Below, in pieces: positions 56,097 to 64,000 of a stretch of DNA of 64,000 bases (within the stretch, counting starts at the first letter, position 1; the number at the start of each line of letters is the position of its first letter). Both the position numbers and the translations under genes were made by a program. The stretch lies in contig JAJCZX010000004.1 in the NCBI GenBank assembly GCA_029262195.1, positions 62,001 to 126,000 on the forward strand. Direction: 5' to 3'. This stretch comes from Gemmatimonadota bacterium. Its GTDB lineage: Bacteria; Gemmatimonadota; Gemmatimonadetes; Gemmatimonadales; GWC2-71-9. The notes beneath the pieces were generated by a model. It had not been told where the DNA came from and did not search any database. It saw nothing but the letters and a program-made list of their open reading frames with translations.

Positions 56097-59000
56097 ATGC
56101 GCGTACGCCTCAACAATCAGGCACTGGGAGAGCTAATCTCACGAAGCCCGTTCAGTCAAAACCATTGGGCGATCAAGTGTGGCTTGTCCAAGGGGCATCT
56201 CGCAGATATTGTGAACGGCAAGCACCCCTACCCGTCCCCGGAAACTAGAGAAAAGCTCCTCGACAACCTGGAAGCGTCGTTCGACGACCTTTTCGAAATA
56301 ATCGAACCCCAGGATGGTATCGACGAAAAACTCGACCTCAAAGCCCGCTTTCAGGCGGCCCTGGCCGACCGCTATGTGATCGATGACGTGATCGGTCAGG
56401 GCGGAATGGGTACGGTCTACCTTGCCCGAGACGTCAAACACGGTCGTCCGGTAGCGATCAAGGTTGTATTTCCCGATGCAATCGATTCTCTGGGCAACCA
56501 ATCCTTTCTCAAAGAAATTCGACTGACTGCTGCACTGCAGCATCCCAATATCATCACCCTCCTGGATTCGGGAGAAGAAGTTGGCTGTCCGTATCTTGTG
56601 GCCCCCTTCGTCCGGGACGGATCTCTGAGACAGTTGATGAACGACCGAGGGCGCTTCCGGGTGTCGGAGGCCCTCGGCATTTTGAGCGGAATCTGCGAGG
56701 CTCTCCAATACGCTCACGACAACCACGCGATCCATTGCGACATCAAACCCGAGAACATCCTGGTTTCCAGCGGCAGGGCGATGGTTACTGACTTCGGCAT
56801 CTCACGGGCGATACACGTCGAGGGCCACTCCTGGCGCAAAGGAATAGATACATCATCTGGAACTGCAGCCTATGTTAGCCCCGAACAAGCGAGTGGTGAC
56901 CAATCAATCGGAGCGAAGACCGACCAGTATTCCGTCGCTTGCCTTTTGTTCGAGATGTTGACGGGAGAACCACCCTTCAAGGGCGCCAACGCCCTGGCCA
57001 TCATTTCGCAGCGTTTCCTTGCTGAGCCACCGGACGCTTCACGCCTGGCCCCAGAAGTGTCGTGGGCTGTTTCAACTGCCGTGGCGAAGGGGATGGCCGT
57101 CGACCCGAAAAGACGTTTCGCGTCGATCACAGAATTTTTTGAGGAGGTCGATCACGCTGCTACTCATGGCACGAGATCGATGGCGGAGCGTTGGGACGCC
57201 GCCTTTTCCTCCTCTGCCCGGTCTCTCTGGCGGGCGTTCGAAAATGCATTGGGCGAGCGTTTCGCAGCCACCGCGAAAGGGTTCTTTGAATCCAACAACA
57301 AGACTCCCAAAACTGCTGTGGGAAGCAAAGGAGGATTTCAGGTATTGAGCGCGACAAAAAGAGACGTGGCATACGCGATGAGGACCCTCCGGAGACGGCC
57401 CGGATTTACCGCCTTGATGGTGCTCACCCTTGCCCTTGGAATAGGAGTTAACTCAGCGATCTACTCGATCGTTAATACGATCCTCCTAAAGCCACTCCCG
57501 TTTCCAAACGCCGAACGATTGGCTTACCTGTCTGAAACGACTGTCGGAGGACGCTCCGACGTGGCATTTGCCTATCCCAATCTCGTAGACCTGGAAGAGC
57601 AGAACCAGTCGTTTGAGGAAATCGCCTCATACGCTGGCGGCAGCATGGCTATTGGCGGAGGTGAAGCTCCTCTATTCGCACCCGCATACTATACGACACA
57701 AAACTTCTTTGAAGTTTTTGGTAGTGCCCCGATGATTGGGAGCACCGTCGCCCCCGACCTGGAAGGTTCGTACGCGACTTTGTCCAACTCCCTCTGGCGA
57801 ACCGCGTTCGGATCTGATCCGGCGGTCGTCGGTCGAGAAATCACTCTCAACGGTGCCACGGTTCCCATCATAGCTGTGATGCCAGCAGGCTTTGCCTACC
57901 CGGCGGGCGCTTCGCTGTGGGTTCAAACCGAATTACGACTGGGCCCGAGCCGAACGGCACACAACCTGCGAGCCATCGGGCTACTGAAAAACGGTGTCAC
58001 CATAGAGCAAGGAGACACAGAGGCATCCCAGCTCGCGCGTCGTATTGTCGAACTTCATTCGGACGAGGTGGAAGAGGACCTCGACTTCTCAGTCCAATCA
58101 TTGCACACGTATCTTTCCGGGGATTTTCGATCGACCCTCCTTTTGTTGGAGATCGTCGTTGGGTTGGTTCTTTTGATCGCCTGTGGCAATCTGGCCAGCG
58201 TGTTAATGGCCAGGGCGTTGACTCGAAGTCGGGAAATGGCCATCCGAAGGTCGGTCGGCGCGACCTCGACGCGTTTGGTGGCCCAGTTGCTCACCGAATC
58301 GACTTTGGTGGGTTTGATGGGGGCGACAGTTGGTCTGATCCTGGCCGCCTCCAGCCTCGGATTGGTCAACAAGTTGGTTCCGGCCCAATACCTACACTCT
58401 GGATCCGTGCGACTGGACTCCAACGTAGTATTGTTCACTCTCGCCCTGGGCACGGTCACCGGGATTCTTTTTGGCCTCGCTCCTGCGTGGAAAAGTACGC
58501 GTTTCTCGCCCCAGGAAGCGTTGCGCGCCAGCGGTGCCAACCCGGGAATGGACCGGAAGAAAAAAGTCGGTGGACTCCTTGTGATCCCGCAGTACGCGTT
58601 TTCATTCGCCGCACTGGTTGTCGCTGGACTCGTTGTAAAAAGCCTCGTCGTCCTCACAGCGGTCGACCCCGGGTTCGACCTGGACGGATTGGCAACCTTC
58701 GATCTTAGTTTGCCCACCCGTGCCCCCTCTCGTTACTCAGAGCGGGCGGCTATCGCATCATTCCATCAGGACTTGTTGAGCCAGGTCTCCCAAATACCAG
58801 GAGTTTCAGCCGCAACCCTGGACAACGCTCCGCCTCTTAAGGGTGCCGGACGGGTCAACGGGGCGGCCTGGCTCGAAGGAAACGACAGCGACGACTGGGA
58901 CATCTATCCCGACTGGAGGGTGGTTGGGCCCGATTTCTTCTCTACGATGGGCCTCCAGATGGAACGTGGCCGTGACATAGACCGCACCGATGGCGCCGAG

Positions 59001-59765
59001 GCGCTCCCGGTAGTAGTGGTCAATCAAACATTCGTTGCGCAGGCATGGGGAGCTGACGACCCAATTGGGAAACGAATCCGCCTTTCTTCGCTGGACAACA
59101 ATTCAGTGGAAGCCAGCCGCTGGCTAACCGTCGTCGGCGTCGTAACCGACTTCCATTCCCGCGGCTTAAACAGCCTCCCGCGGGCAGCGATCTTCGCGCC
59201 AGTTGGTCAACATATGGACAGGGCAGGTGGAGTAGATCTCCTAATCCGCCTGTCGACTGAACCTGAGACAATTCTACCCGCAGTCCGGCAAATTATTCGA
59301 AATATTGACCCGACGCTGGCGGTTGGTAGAGCCCAAACGCTGGAAGCTATGACCAGCGAGTCCCTTGCTGAGCCAAGGTTTCGAGCCGGTCTTTTGACGG
59401 GATTTGGTGTGTTAGCACTGTCATTGGCATTGCTCGGCGTATATGGTGTGATGTCGCATTCGGTGTCGGGCCGAAAGAAAGAAATGGCAGTCCGAATGGC
59501 CCTCGGCGCCCGCAGGGAAACAGTTGTGATACTGCTGATGAAAGAGGCCCTTGGATTCGCTATCTGGGGGCAGCTGCTGGGTCTGCTCTTTTCGTTTTAC
59601 GCGACCAAACTTCTCACGGGAATGTTATTCGAAGTTAAGCCTTTGGACCCGGTGGTCTTCGGCGCTGTGTCACTTGCCCTGGCTTTTACCGTATTCGCGG
59701 CAACCTGGATTCCCGCCCGCCGCGCCGGGAATGTCGGACCCGCGGAAGTGTTAAAAGAGCAATAG
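56097..59765 (+). CDS. HTH-Ser/Thr kinase-ADOP permease fusion protein
   Basis: A 1222-residue protein of unusual composition. Residues 1-70 resemble an XRE-type HTH (WAIKCGLSKGHLADIVNGKH). Residues 92-350 form a Ser/Thr kinase: GQGGMGTVYLA (100-110), VAIK with K122, HCDIKPEN with D215 (HRD Arg replaced by Cys), TDFGISRA with D232, and SPEQ. From about 420 a complete ADOP permease follows, with a first helix ALMVLTLALGIGVNSA, the FtsX motif REMAIRRSVGATSTR near 700 and a second half KEMAVRMALGARRETVV near 1130. The key motifs look intact, so the kinase is likely active. It starts 172 bases after the PadR-linked permease gene. The expected topology places kinase and HTH inside and the permease in the membrane. 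Confidence 0.9.
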   Translation: MRVRLNNQALGELISRSPFSQNHWAIKCGLSKGHLADIVNGKHPYPSPETREKLLDNLEASFDDLFEIIEPQDGIDEKLDLKARFQAALADRYVIDDVIGQGGMGTVYLARDVKHGRPVAIKVVFPDAIDSLGNQSFLKEIRLTAALQHPNIITLLDSGEEVGCPYLVAPFVRDGSLRQLMNDRGRFRVSEALGILSGICEALQYAHDNHAIHCDIKPENILVSSGRAMVTDFGISRAIHVEGHSWRKGIDTSSGTAAYVSPEQASGDQSIGAKTDQYSVACLLFEMLTGEPPFKGANALAIISQRFLAEPPDASRLAPEVSWAVSTAVAKGMAVDPKRRFASITEFFEEVDHAATHGTRSMAERWDAAFSSSARSLWRAFENALGERFAATAKGFFESNNKTPKTAVGSKGGFQVLSATKRDVAYAMRTLRRRPGFTALMVLTLALGIGVNSAIYSIVNTILLKPLPFPNAERLAYLSETTVGGRSDVAFAYPNLVDLEEQNQSFEEIASYAGGSMAIGGGEAPLFAPAYYTTQNFFEVFGSAPMIGSTVAPDLEGSYATLSNSLWRTAFGSDPAVVGREITLNGATVPIIAVMPAGFAYPAGASLWVQTELRLGPSRTAHNLRAIGLLKNGVTIEQGDTEASQLARRIVELHSDEVEEDLDFSVQSLHTYLSGDFRSTLLLLEIVVGLVLLIACGNLASVLMARALTRSREMAIRRSVGATSTRLVAQLLTESTLVGLMGATVGLILAASSLGLVNKLVPAQYLHSGSVRLDSNVVLFTLALGTVTGILFGLAPAWKSTRFSPQEALRASGANPGMDRKKKVGGLLVIPQYAFSFAALVVAGLVVKSLVVLTAVDPGFDLDGLATFDLSLPTRAPSRYSERAAIASFHQDLLSQVSQIPGVSAATLDNAPPLKGAGRVNGAAWLEGNDSDDWDIYPDWRVVGPDFFSTMGLQMERGRDIDRTDGAEALPVVVVNQTFVAQAWGADDPIGKRIRLSSLDNNSVEASRWLTVVGVVTDFHSRGLNSLPRAAIFAPVGQHMDRAGGVDLLIRLSTEPETILPAVRQIIRNIDPTLAVGRAQTLEAMTSESLAEPRFRAGLLTGFGVLALSLALLGVYGVMSHSVSGRKKEMAVRMALGARRETVVILLMKEALGFAIWGQLLGLLFSFYATKLLTGMLFEVKPLDPVVFGAVSLALAFTVFAATWIPARRAGNVGPAEVLKEQ

Positions 59766-59779
59766 ATCGACTAACGCTA

Positions 59780-59813
59780 ACGGGTCGCCACAATTTTTGA
59801 CGGGTCACCACAA
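59780..59813. repeat. Two 14-base direct repeats after the fusion gene
   Basis: ACGGGTCGCCACAA (59780-59793) and ACGGGTCACCACAA (59800-59813) differ at one base and lie 20 bases apart, just after the stop codon at 59765. Role unknown. Confidence 0.45.
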
Positions 59814-59857
59814 ACGGAGACTTTTCAGCCCTTGAGCTCCATTAGTTTGATGCGTTA

Positions 59858-60868
59858 ATGGAACGTCAACGCACACCTACGCTCAGAGGCCACGTGGAAC
59901 CACCCAAGAAAAACTTCTATTTACGATCAATGCTGCTCCTGGCCCTGGCGCCGACCGGAGTTTCAGCCCAGGCCACCCAGGAACCAGAATTCCCCGTCAT
60001 CCCAATACCCATTGTAGAGAATGTTTTTCAATCGGCCGAGGGGATCGCATTCAACGGCGAAGGCGAACTTTTCGTGTCTGCAGTGTCACTGGGGCCGGAT
60101 AGCGCACGAAACAGCGGCATTTACAAGATCAGCCTCGACGGAGACACAACGAAGCTGGCACCGCTATACAGAACACTCGGGGTCGCCGCCATCGGCGATC
60201 GCGATGTTCTCGTTGCGGATTTCGGCCGAACAAACTGGTTCGAAGGTGCCCGCCCCAACCGCGATGGAATTGTTTGGCGAGTGACCCCCGAAGGAGAAGC
60301 CACGATCGCCGCAGCAGGCATGGGCGATCCTAACTTCATCCTGGTACGACCCGACGGGACCTTTCTTGTTTCGGACGATGCCACGGACGACATGTTCATT
60401 GTCGACGATGGGCTCATCGCCCGGGAGTACAATCGCACAATCAACTACCCCAACGGGATGGCCTATTCGTTGGACGGGACACGAATTTACGTCGCTCAAA
60501 TTTTCACGAGCATTCCTCCCGCCGTGTTCGATGGACGTGTTTGGGCCCTCCCAATTGAGAACGGTTGGCCATCAGGTGACCCCGAGGTAATTGTCGACCT
60601 TGGAGCAGGGGCCGGGAACGACGGCCTCGCGGTTGACGAATTCGGACGGATTTACATATCAGCGCCCGTGGCAGGCCAGGTCTGGCGTTTCGACCCTCGC
60701 AATGGCGAACGCGTCCTCATTGCGGAAAACATTAGCGGTGTGGCCAGCATCGCTTTCGGACGTGGTGAGTTTGATCACTACTCACTTTACTCCGTACAGC
60801 TGAGACGAGGAAACGGAAAGATTTCGCGCATACCTGTCGGGGCGAGAGGGGCTCCGATGAACAGGTAG
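59858..60868 (+). CDS. SMP-30/gluconolactonase-like secreted protein
   Basis: A 336-residue protein with a hydrophobic segment and signal-like end (APTGVSAQ) near residue 37. The beta-propeller follows with SMP-30/NHL motifs (AEGIAFNGEGELFVSA, NYPNGMAYSLDGTRIYVA, DGLAVDEFGRIYISAP). Family members act as lactonases or bind small ligands; a metal site is not certain here. An alternative GTG start at 59894 with AGAGG upstream would place the signal peptide closer to the N-terminus. Confidence 0.8.
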   Translation: MERQRTPTLRGHVEPPKKNFYLRSMLLLALAPTGVSAQATQEPEFPVIPIPIVENVFQSAEGIAFNGEGELFVSAVSLGPDSARNSGIYKISLDGDTTKLAPLYRTLGVAAIGDRDVLVADFGRTNWFEGARPNRDGIVWRVTPEGEATIAAAGMGDPNFILVRPDGTFLVSDDATDDMFIVDDGLIAREYNRTINYPNGMAYSLDGTRIYVAQIFTSIPPAVFDGRVWALPIENGWPSGDPEVIVDLGAGAGNDGLAVDEFGRIYISAPVAGQVWRFDPRNGERVLIAENISGVASIAFGRGEFDHYSLYSVQLRRGNGKISRIPVGARGAPMNR

Positions 60869-60881
60869 GAAGTCGGCAATA

Positions 60882-60914
60882 GGGGCACGGGGGCACGGGG
60901 GCACGGGGGCACGG
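60882..60914. repeat. GGGGGCAC minisatellite
   Basis: Four near-perfect units of GGGGGCAC (the first is one G short) lie in the gap between convergent genes. This may be a slipped-strand site or part of a transcript end. Confidence 0.75.
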
Positions 60915-60935
60915 ATAAAACTCTTTGTACCATCG

Positions 60936-61109
60936 CTATGGCACGCAACCTTCTAAGAGCATTTCCTCCGCCCTATCGACAGAATCTGCGGAAGCTGCGC
61001 TATCGGGTTCCGGAGGACCTGCTTCACCGAATATCATCGCGACCGCTATCAGAATCAAAACCACCCCAAGGACGACGAGCCGTCCTGGCGAATGTTTCTC
61101 ATTAGTCAA
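60936..61109 (-). CDS. 57-residue single-pass membrane protein coupled to YeeE/YedE
   Basis: A short frame starting with a TTG at 61109 that overlaps the YeeE stop (TTGA). It has one clear hydrophobic helix (LVVLGVVLILIAVAMIFG, about 10-28) and an acidic tail ending EEMLLEGCVP. Size, helix and overlap argue for a real accessory protein of the sulfur transporter, rather than chance. No homologue is recognised. Confidence 0.55.
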   Translation of the reverse strand: MTNEKHSPGRLVVLGVVLILIAVAMIFGEAGPPEPDSAASADSVDRAEEMLLEGCVP

Positions 61110-62032
61110 ACGTGAAGTACCTCGTCCAACGTTGCACGTCCCATTGAAGTCATTTCGTGGAAACCACGAATCCACTCATAAGACTCTCCGACCAGAAGCA
61201 CACCGAACATCATTCCAACGAGCAGCACTCCTGCATCAATCCGCCCACTGGACGCGGCAACGCACGATGTCCCGGGGCAATATCCTCCCGTAACGAATCC
61301 AACGCCGAAAACCAACCCACCGACTATCTGGGGGACGAGATAAGTAGGAGTCATGTAAATGCGCGATAGGTCGAGGAGGCCCACTCTGGAGAGAACGAAA
61401 AGTCCCACCATCGCAGTCAATATCGCGGTGAACATGACCTTGAAAACTGCCAGATCGGTCAGATAAAACTGGGCCGCAAGCTTGCGTCCGTTCCCCAGTC
61501 CCGCACGTTCAAGGAGGAAGCCCCAGCTTCCCACGTTTAGCATCGCTCCTCCGGTCAAACCCTGCCCACTGGTGCACCCTCTCGCCAGGACCATCCCCAC
61601 GCCCATCGTCGTACCCCCAACAAACGCATATCCCATTCTGGACGTGGCAGAAACGCGCGGCCCCCTGTCGATTCGTTTTCTCACTCGACCTGCCGACAGA
61701 TACCCGCCGAGTATCACGCCGGCAAGTTCAAAAACAATCCATTTGGCGAGAGGTGGGCGACCAAAGTCGCCGACAAATGCACTGAAGAACTCATTTTGCT
61801 CCACGTGCCCAGGCGCAATCGAATTGATCCCGACTGCAACGAACGAGTTGATCGCGCCCGATGCTCCGAGACCGCGACCCATAACGAAGAAGGTCAACAA
61901 CAAAACCAGGCCGAGCCCAACTCCGGCGGCATAGGGACTCATGTAGGGTTGCCCGACTGCGCTGGTCTTTTCTGAGGCCAGAGACGGATTGGCACTCCAT
62001 TCCTGAAACTGGGTTCCGACACCATCGTCCAA
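61106..62032 (-). CDS. YeeE/YedE-family (thiosulfate/sulfur) transporter
   Basis: A 308-residue integral membrane protein with about nine hydrophobic helices. The two conserved Cys-containing pore motifs are present: GMVLARGCTSGQGLTGG near 155 and GGYCPGTSCVAAS near 258. Family members transport thiosulfate or other sulfur compounds. The TTG at 62032 has GGAG five bases upstream, but the ATG at 61942 is possible. A CAAACGG...CCGTTTG inverted repeat (62030-62046) covers the start region and may act as an operator or block ribosome access. Confidence 0.88.
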   Translation of the reverse strand: MDDGVGTQFQEWSANPSLASEKTSAVGQPYMSPYAAGVGLGLVLLLTFFVMGRGLGASGAINSFVAVGINSIAPGHVEQNEFFSAFVGDFGRPPLAKWIVFELAGVILGGYLSAGRVRKRIDRGPRVSATSRMGYAFVGGTTMGVGMVLARGCTSGQGLTGGAMLNVGSWGFLLERAGLGNGRKLAAQFYLTDLAVFKVMFTAILTAMVGLFVLSRVGLLDLSRIYMTPTYLVPQIVGGLVFGVGFVTGGYCPGTSCVAASSGRIDAGVLLVGMMFGVLLVGESYEWIRGFHEMTSMGRATLDEVLHV

Positions 62033-62087
62033 ACGGACTCCGTTTGAAACCTTTTCGAACTCGCCGATGTAAACTATACCTACTACG

Positions 62088-62100
62088 GGAATAGTATTCC
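62088..62100. promoter_or_regulatory. GGAATAGTATTCC palindrome in the YeeE/PadR divergent promoter
   Basis: A perfect 6+1+6 inverted repeat, 17 bases before the PadR ATG at 62118. PadR regulators often bind palindromes in their own promoters, so it may be an autoregulatory site. Confidence 0.4.
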
Positions 62101-62117
62101 TTCACACGGAGATATGG

Positions 62118-62471
62118 ATGCCCAAAGGAAAAAACGCTCCAACCGACTTCACTCCACTTTCCGAGCCGGTACTGCAAGCCCTTATATCGTTAAGCACCAA
62201 CGACTTACATGGCTATGCCATCTTGAGAGACATCAGCGACCGCGTCGGTACTGAACCAGGATTGTCCACCTCTACGCTCTACGGAGCCATCAAAAGAATG
62301 ATCCGAGACGGGCTCATCGAAGAGTCAGATTTCCGTCCTGATCGCTCCCTGGATGACGAGCGCCGCCGCTACTACCGCATAACCAAACTCGGGCAAAAGG
62401 TGTTGAGATGCGAGGCGGCCAGGATCCAGAAACTGGCGGAGTCGGTTGGACACCTGGGTCTCGGGGGCTGA
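62118..62471 (+). CDS. PadR-family transcriptional regulator
   Basis: A 117-residue winged-helix protein: LQALISLSTNDLHGYAILRDISDRVG, then STSTLYGAIKRMIRDGLIEES and the wing RRYYRITKLGQKVL. The C-terminal helix is short. ADOP permease gene follows two bases after the stop, the same pairing as at 52962. It is divergent from the sulfur transporter. Confidence 0.92.
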   Translation: MPKGKNAPTDFTPLSEPVLQALISLSTNDLHGYAILRDISDRVGTEPGLSTSTLYGAIKRMIRDGLIEESDFRPDRSLDDERRRYYRITKLGQKVLRCEAARIQKLAESVGHLGLGG

Positions 62472-62472
62472 G

Positions 62473-64000
62473 TTGAACCGGTTTCCAAAATCACGCGGAT
62501 CCAGAATTTTTTGTCAGTTCGCCCGCTGGTCGCTCCCAAAAAGTTTTCAGGACCGGTTCCTGGGCGACCTGCTGGTCGCTCAACGCTCGCGTTACCATGA
62601 CCTTCTCAGCAAAAGCCCTCAGACCGTTAACAAAATTCGGTTTTGGACCATCGAAGTCGCGGGACTCTTGGCCACGGCGTTCCGCGAAAGGGTCGAGCAA
62701 ATGGTCAACCTCATCCCGCTTCGTAGATTATCAAATAACCCAGGAGGATTGATGTCTCCGATCATTCAGGACCTACGCTTCGCGATCCGCACCATCACCA
62801 AATCTCCGCTGGTCAGTCTTGTCGCTGTGGTTTCTCTTGCGATCGGAATAGCCGCGAACGTCACGGTGTTTGGACTTGTCAATTCATGGCTCCTGCGCCC
62901 CCTTGAGTATCCCGACGCCCAGGAACTTGTTACCGTTTGGGCAAACGACGCCCGGGAATCGACGGACCAGGACGGACTGAGTCCGGCTGAATATTTTGAC
63001 ATGGTAGAACGCTCCAACGCGTGGGAATCGCTCTTCGCGATGGAGCTGGTCGAAATGAACCTCGTCGGAGTGGATCGCCCCGAGCGTTTTCGCGTCGCCT
63101 CGGTCACCCCAAATTTTTTCACAACCGTCGGGGTCCCGGCTGCGTTGGGCACCACATTTGATGCGGTACGAGTGGAGCCAGGTGGCGCACGTTTCGCAGT
63201 GATCAGCGACCACCTCTGGCGGGATCGTTTCGACCGCTCTCCGGACGTGCTGGGACAGCCTATCCGTTTCAACGGTACCTCATATACGATATCCGCAGTG
63301 ATGCCAGAAACATTCGACTTTTTCCTGGGGGATGTGGCTGCGTGGTTGTCCGCTGATTTCCTGGATCAGCGAGATATTAGAGATCAACGCAACCTGGTAG
63401 TCAGCGGACGTTTAAAAGACGGCACGTCTCTGGATTTCGCCTGGACGGAAGCCACTGCGATCAGTTCGGAGTTGGCGGCGCTCTATCCGGAAACGAATCG
63501 CCATTTCACGGCCAAACTCGTTCCGATTCGCAAGCAATTTCCGGGAGGAACAGATCGAGCGATGGCAATGGTCCTCATGACCATCGTCTTCATGGTCTTC
63601 GTCGGCGCCAGCATCAATATTTCCGGCCTTCTGCTGGCCCGTGCCGACGGGAGGCAGCGGGAAATGGCGATCCGATTGGCGCTCGGAGCGGGTTCCGGCC
63701 GCCTGTTGCGGCTGATGGGAATCGAAGCGGCACTCCTGGCTCTGGCAGCGGGTTTACTCGGCACGCTCCTCGGTAGTTTCGGGATAAGCGGCGTGGCCTC
63801 AACGATCCCCCCGATGTTACCTCGGGTCATGTTCCCGACCTTCGACGGCACGGTCGTGATGTTCAGCGTCATAGCGTCACTGGCAGGCGCGATAACCTTC
63901 GGCATCCCACCGGCGCGGCATGCGATTCTAGGTGCCCGTTCCAACCGTGTGACGGATTGGACCCGCGGGTCAGTTGGTACACGAAGTAGCAAGCGTCTCA
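62473..64000 (+). CDS. ADOP-type ABC permease, first part (3' end outside window)
   Basis: The frame is open from a TTG at 62473, directly after the PadR stop, to the window edge, about 509 residues. The first 93 residues form a prefix like that of the permease at 53276 (FARWSLPKSFQDRFLGDLLVA). A strong AGGAGG precedes the ATG at 62752, so this shorter start is also possible. The permease part starts IQDLRFAIRTITKSPLVSL with a helix near 110-130, followed by a MacB-PCD-type domain and FtsX helices (REMAIRLALGAGSGRLLRL). Substrate unknown. Confidence 0.88.
   Translation, partial: MNRFPKSRGSRIFCQFARWSLPKSFQDRFLGDLLVAQRSRYHDLLSKSPQTVNKIRFWTIEVAGLLATAFRERVEQMVNLIPLRRLSNNPGGLMSPIIQDLRFAIRTITKSPLVSLVAVVSLAIGIAANVTVFGLVNSWLLRPLEYPDAQELVTVWANDARESTDQDGLSPAEYFDMVERSNAWESLFAMELVEMNLVGVDRPERFRVASVTPNFFTTVGVPAALGTTFDAVRVEPGGARFAVISDHLWRDRFDRSPDVLGQPIRFNGTSYTISAVMPETFDFFLGDVAAWLSADFLDQRDIRDQRNLVVSGRLKDGTSLDFAWTEATAISSELAALYPETNRHFTAKLVPIRKQFPGGTDRAMAMVLMTIVFMVFVGASINISGLLLARADGRQREMAIRLALGAGSGRLLRLMGIEAALLALAAGLLGTLLGSFGISGVASTIPPMLPRVMFPTFDGTVVMFSVIASLAGAITFGIPPARHAILGARSNRVTDWTRGSVGTRSSKRL

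Noticed and set aside
57917-58708. 263-residue plus-strand frame inside the fusion gene
   Set aside because: It lies in another frame of the permease part and has no plausible protein features.

Overview
The window looks like a chromosome segment of a free-living bacterium, most likely a Gemmatimonadota member, with Acidobacteriota the main alternative. This is inferred from gene style, not from a marker gene. The clues are PadR-controlled or kinase-linked MacB/FtsX permeases without their own ATPase (ADOP type), a Ser/Thr kinase with C-terminal WD40/TolB-like repeats, many lipoproteins and secreted proteins of unknown function, and a MoxR-DUF58-VWA-DUF4175 operon. I saw no rRNA, tRNA, CRISPR array, insertion sequence or phage gene.

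1-14300 (minus strand) is one tightly packed operon of nine genes, the last running off the left edge. In transcription order it encodes DUF4159, VWA/GATase-like membrane protein, legumain-like protein, TPR-metallopeptidase, DUF4159, MoxR ATPase, DUF58, BatA-like VWA and DUF4175. Several genes overlap at start and stop codons. It appears to be an envelope-associated AAA+/VWA machine with two added peptidase-fold proteins, one lacking the catalytic Cys.

14500-30500 holds mixed housekeeping and signalling genes: CHAD protein, uridine kinase, a PAS-PAS-GGDEF-EAL protein with a CRP-like palindrome upstream, a PQQ-type sugar dehydrogenase lipoprotein, FAH hydrolase, DksA-like protein, zinc-ribbon SDR, DUF2911, GNAT, a membrane AraC regulator, a LytS/LytTR two-component pair and an NHL-TPR protein.

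30500-38700 holds DUF3224, an ADOP permease, a Ser/Thr kinase broken by an apparent 2-bp deletion, a small lipoprotein that also looks frameshifted, and an Ig-like/LVIVD secreted protein. 39000-52800 holds secreted and membrane proteins, an M28 peptidase with a clear intrinsic terminator, a phosphodiesterase-like lipoprotein, YtoQ, a hybrid histidine kinase, an FkbM methyltransferase, a DUF4173 membrane protein behind a perfect 25-bp dyad, and DinB.

52900-64000 is rich in transporter-like signalling proteins. There are two PadR-ADOP pairs and, between them, a 1222-residue protein joining an HTH domain, a Ser/Thr kinase and a complete ADOP permease in one chain. The kinase-permease association therefore appears twice, as adjacent genes at 31-36 kb and as a fusion at 56-60 kb. 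I consider this the most interesting feature. A YeeE/YedE sulfur transporter with a coupled 57-residue membrane protein lies near the right end, and the last permease is cut by the window edge.
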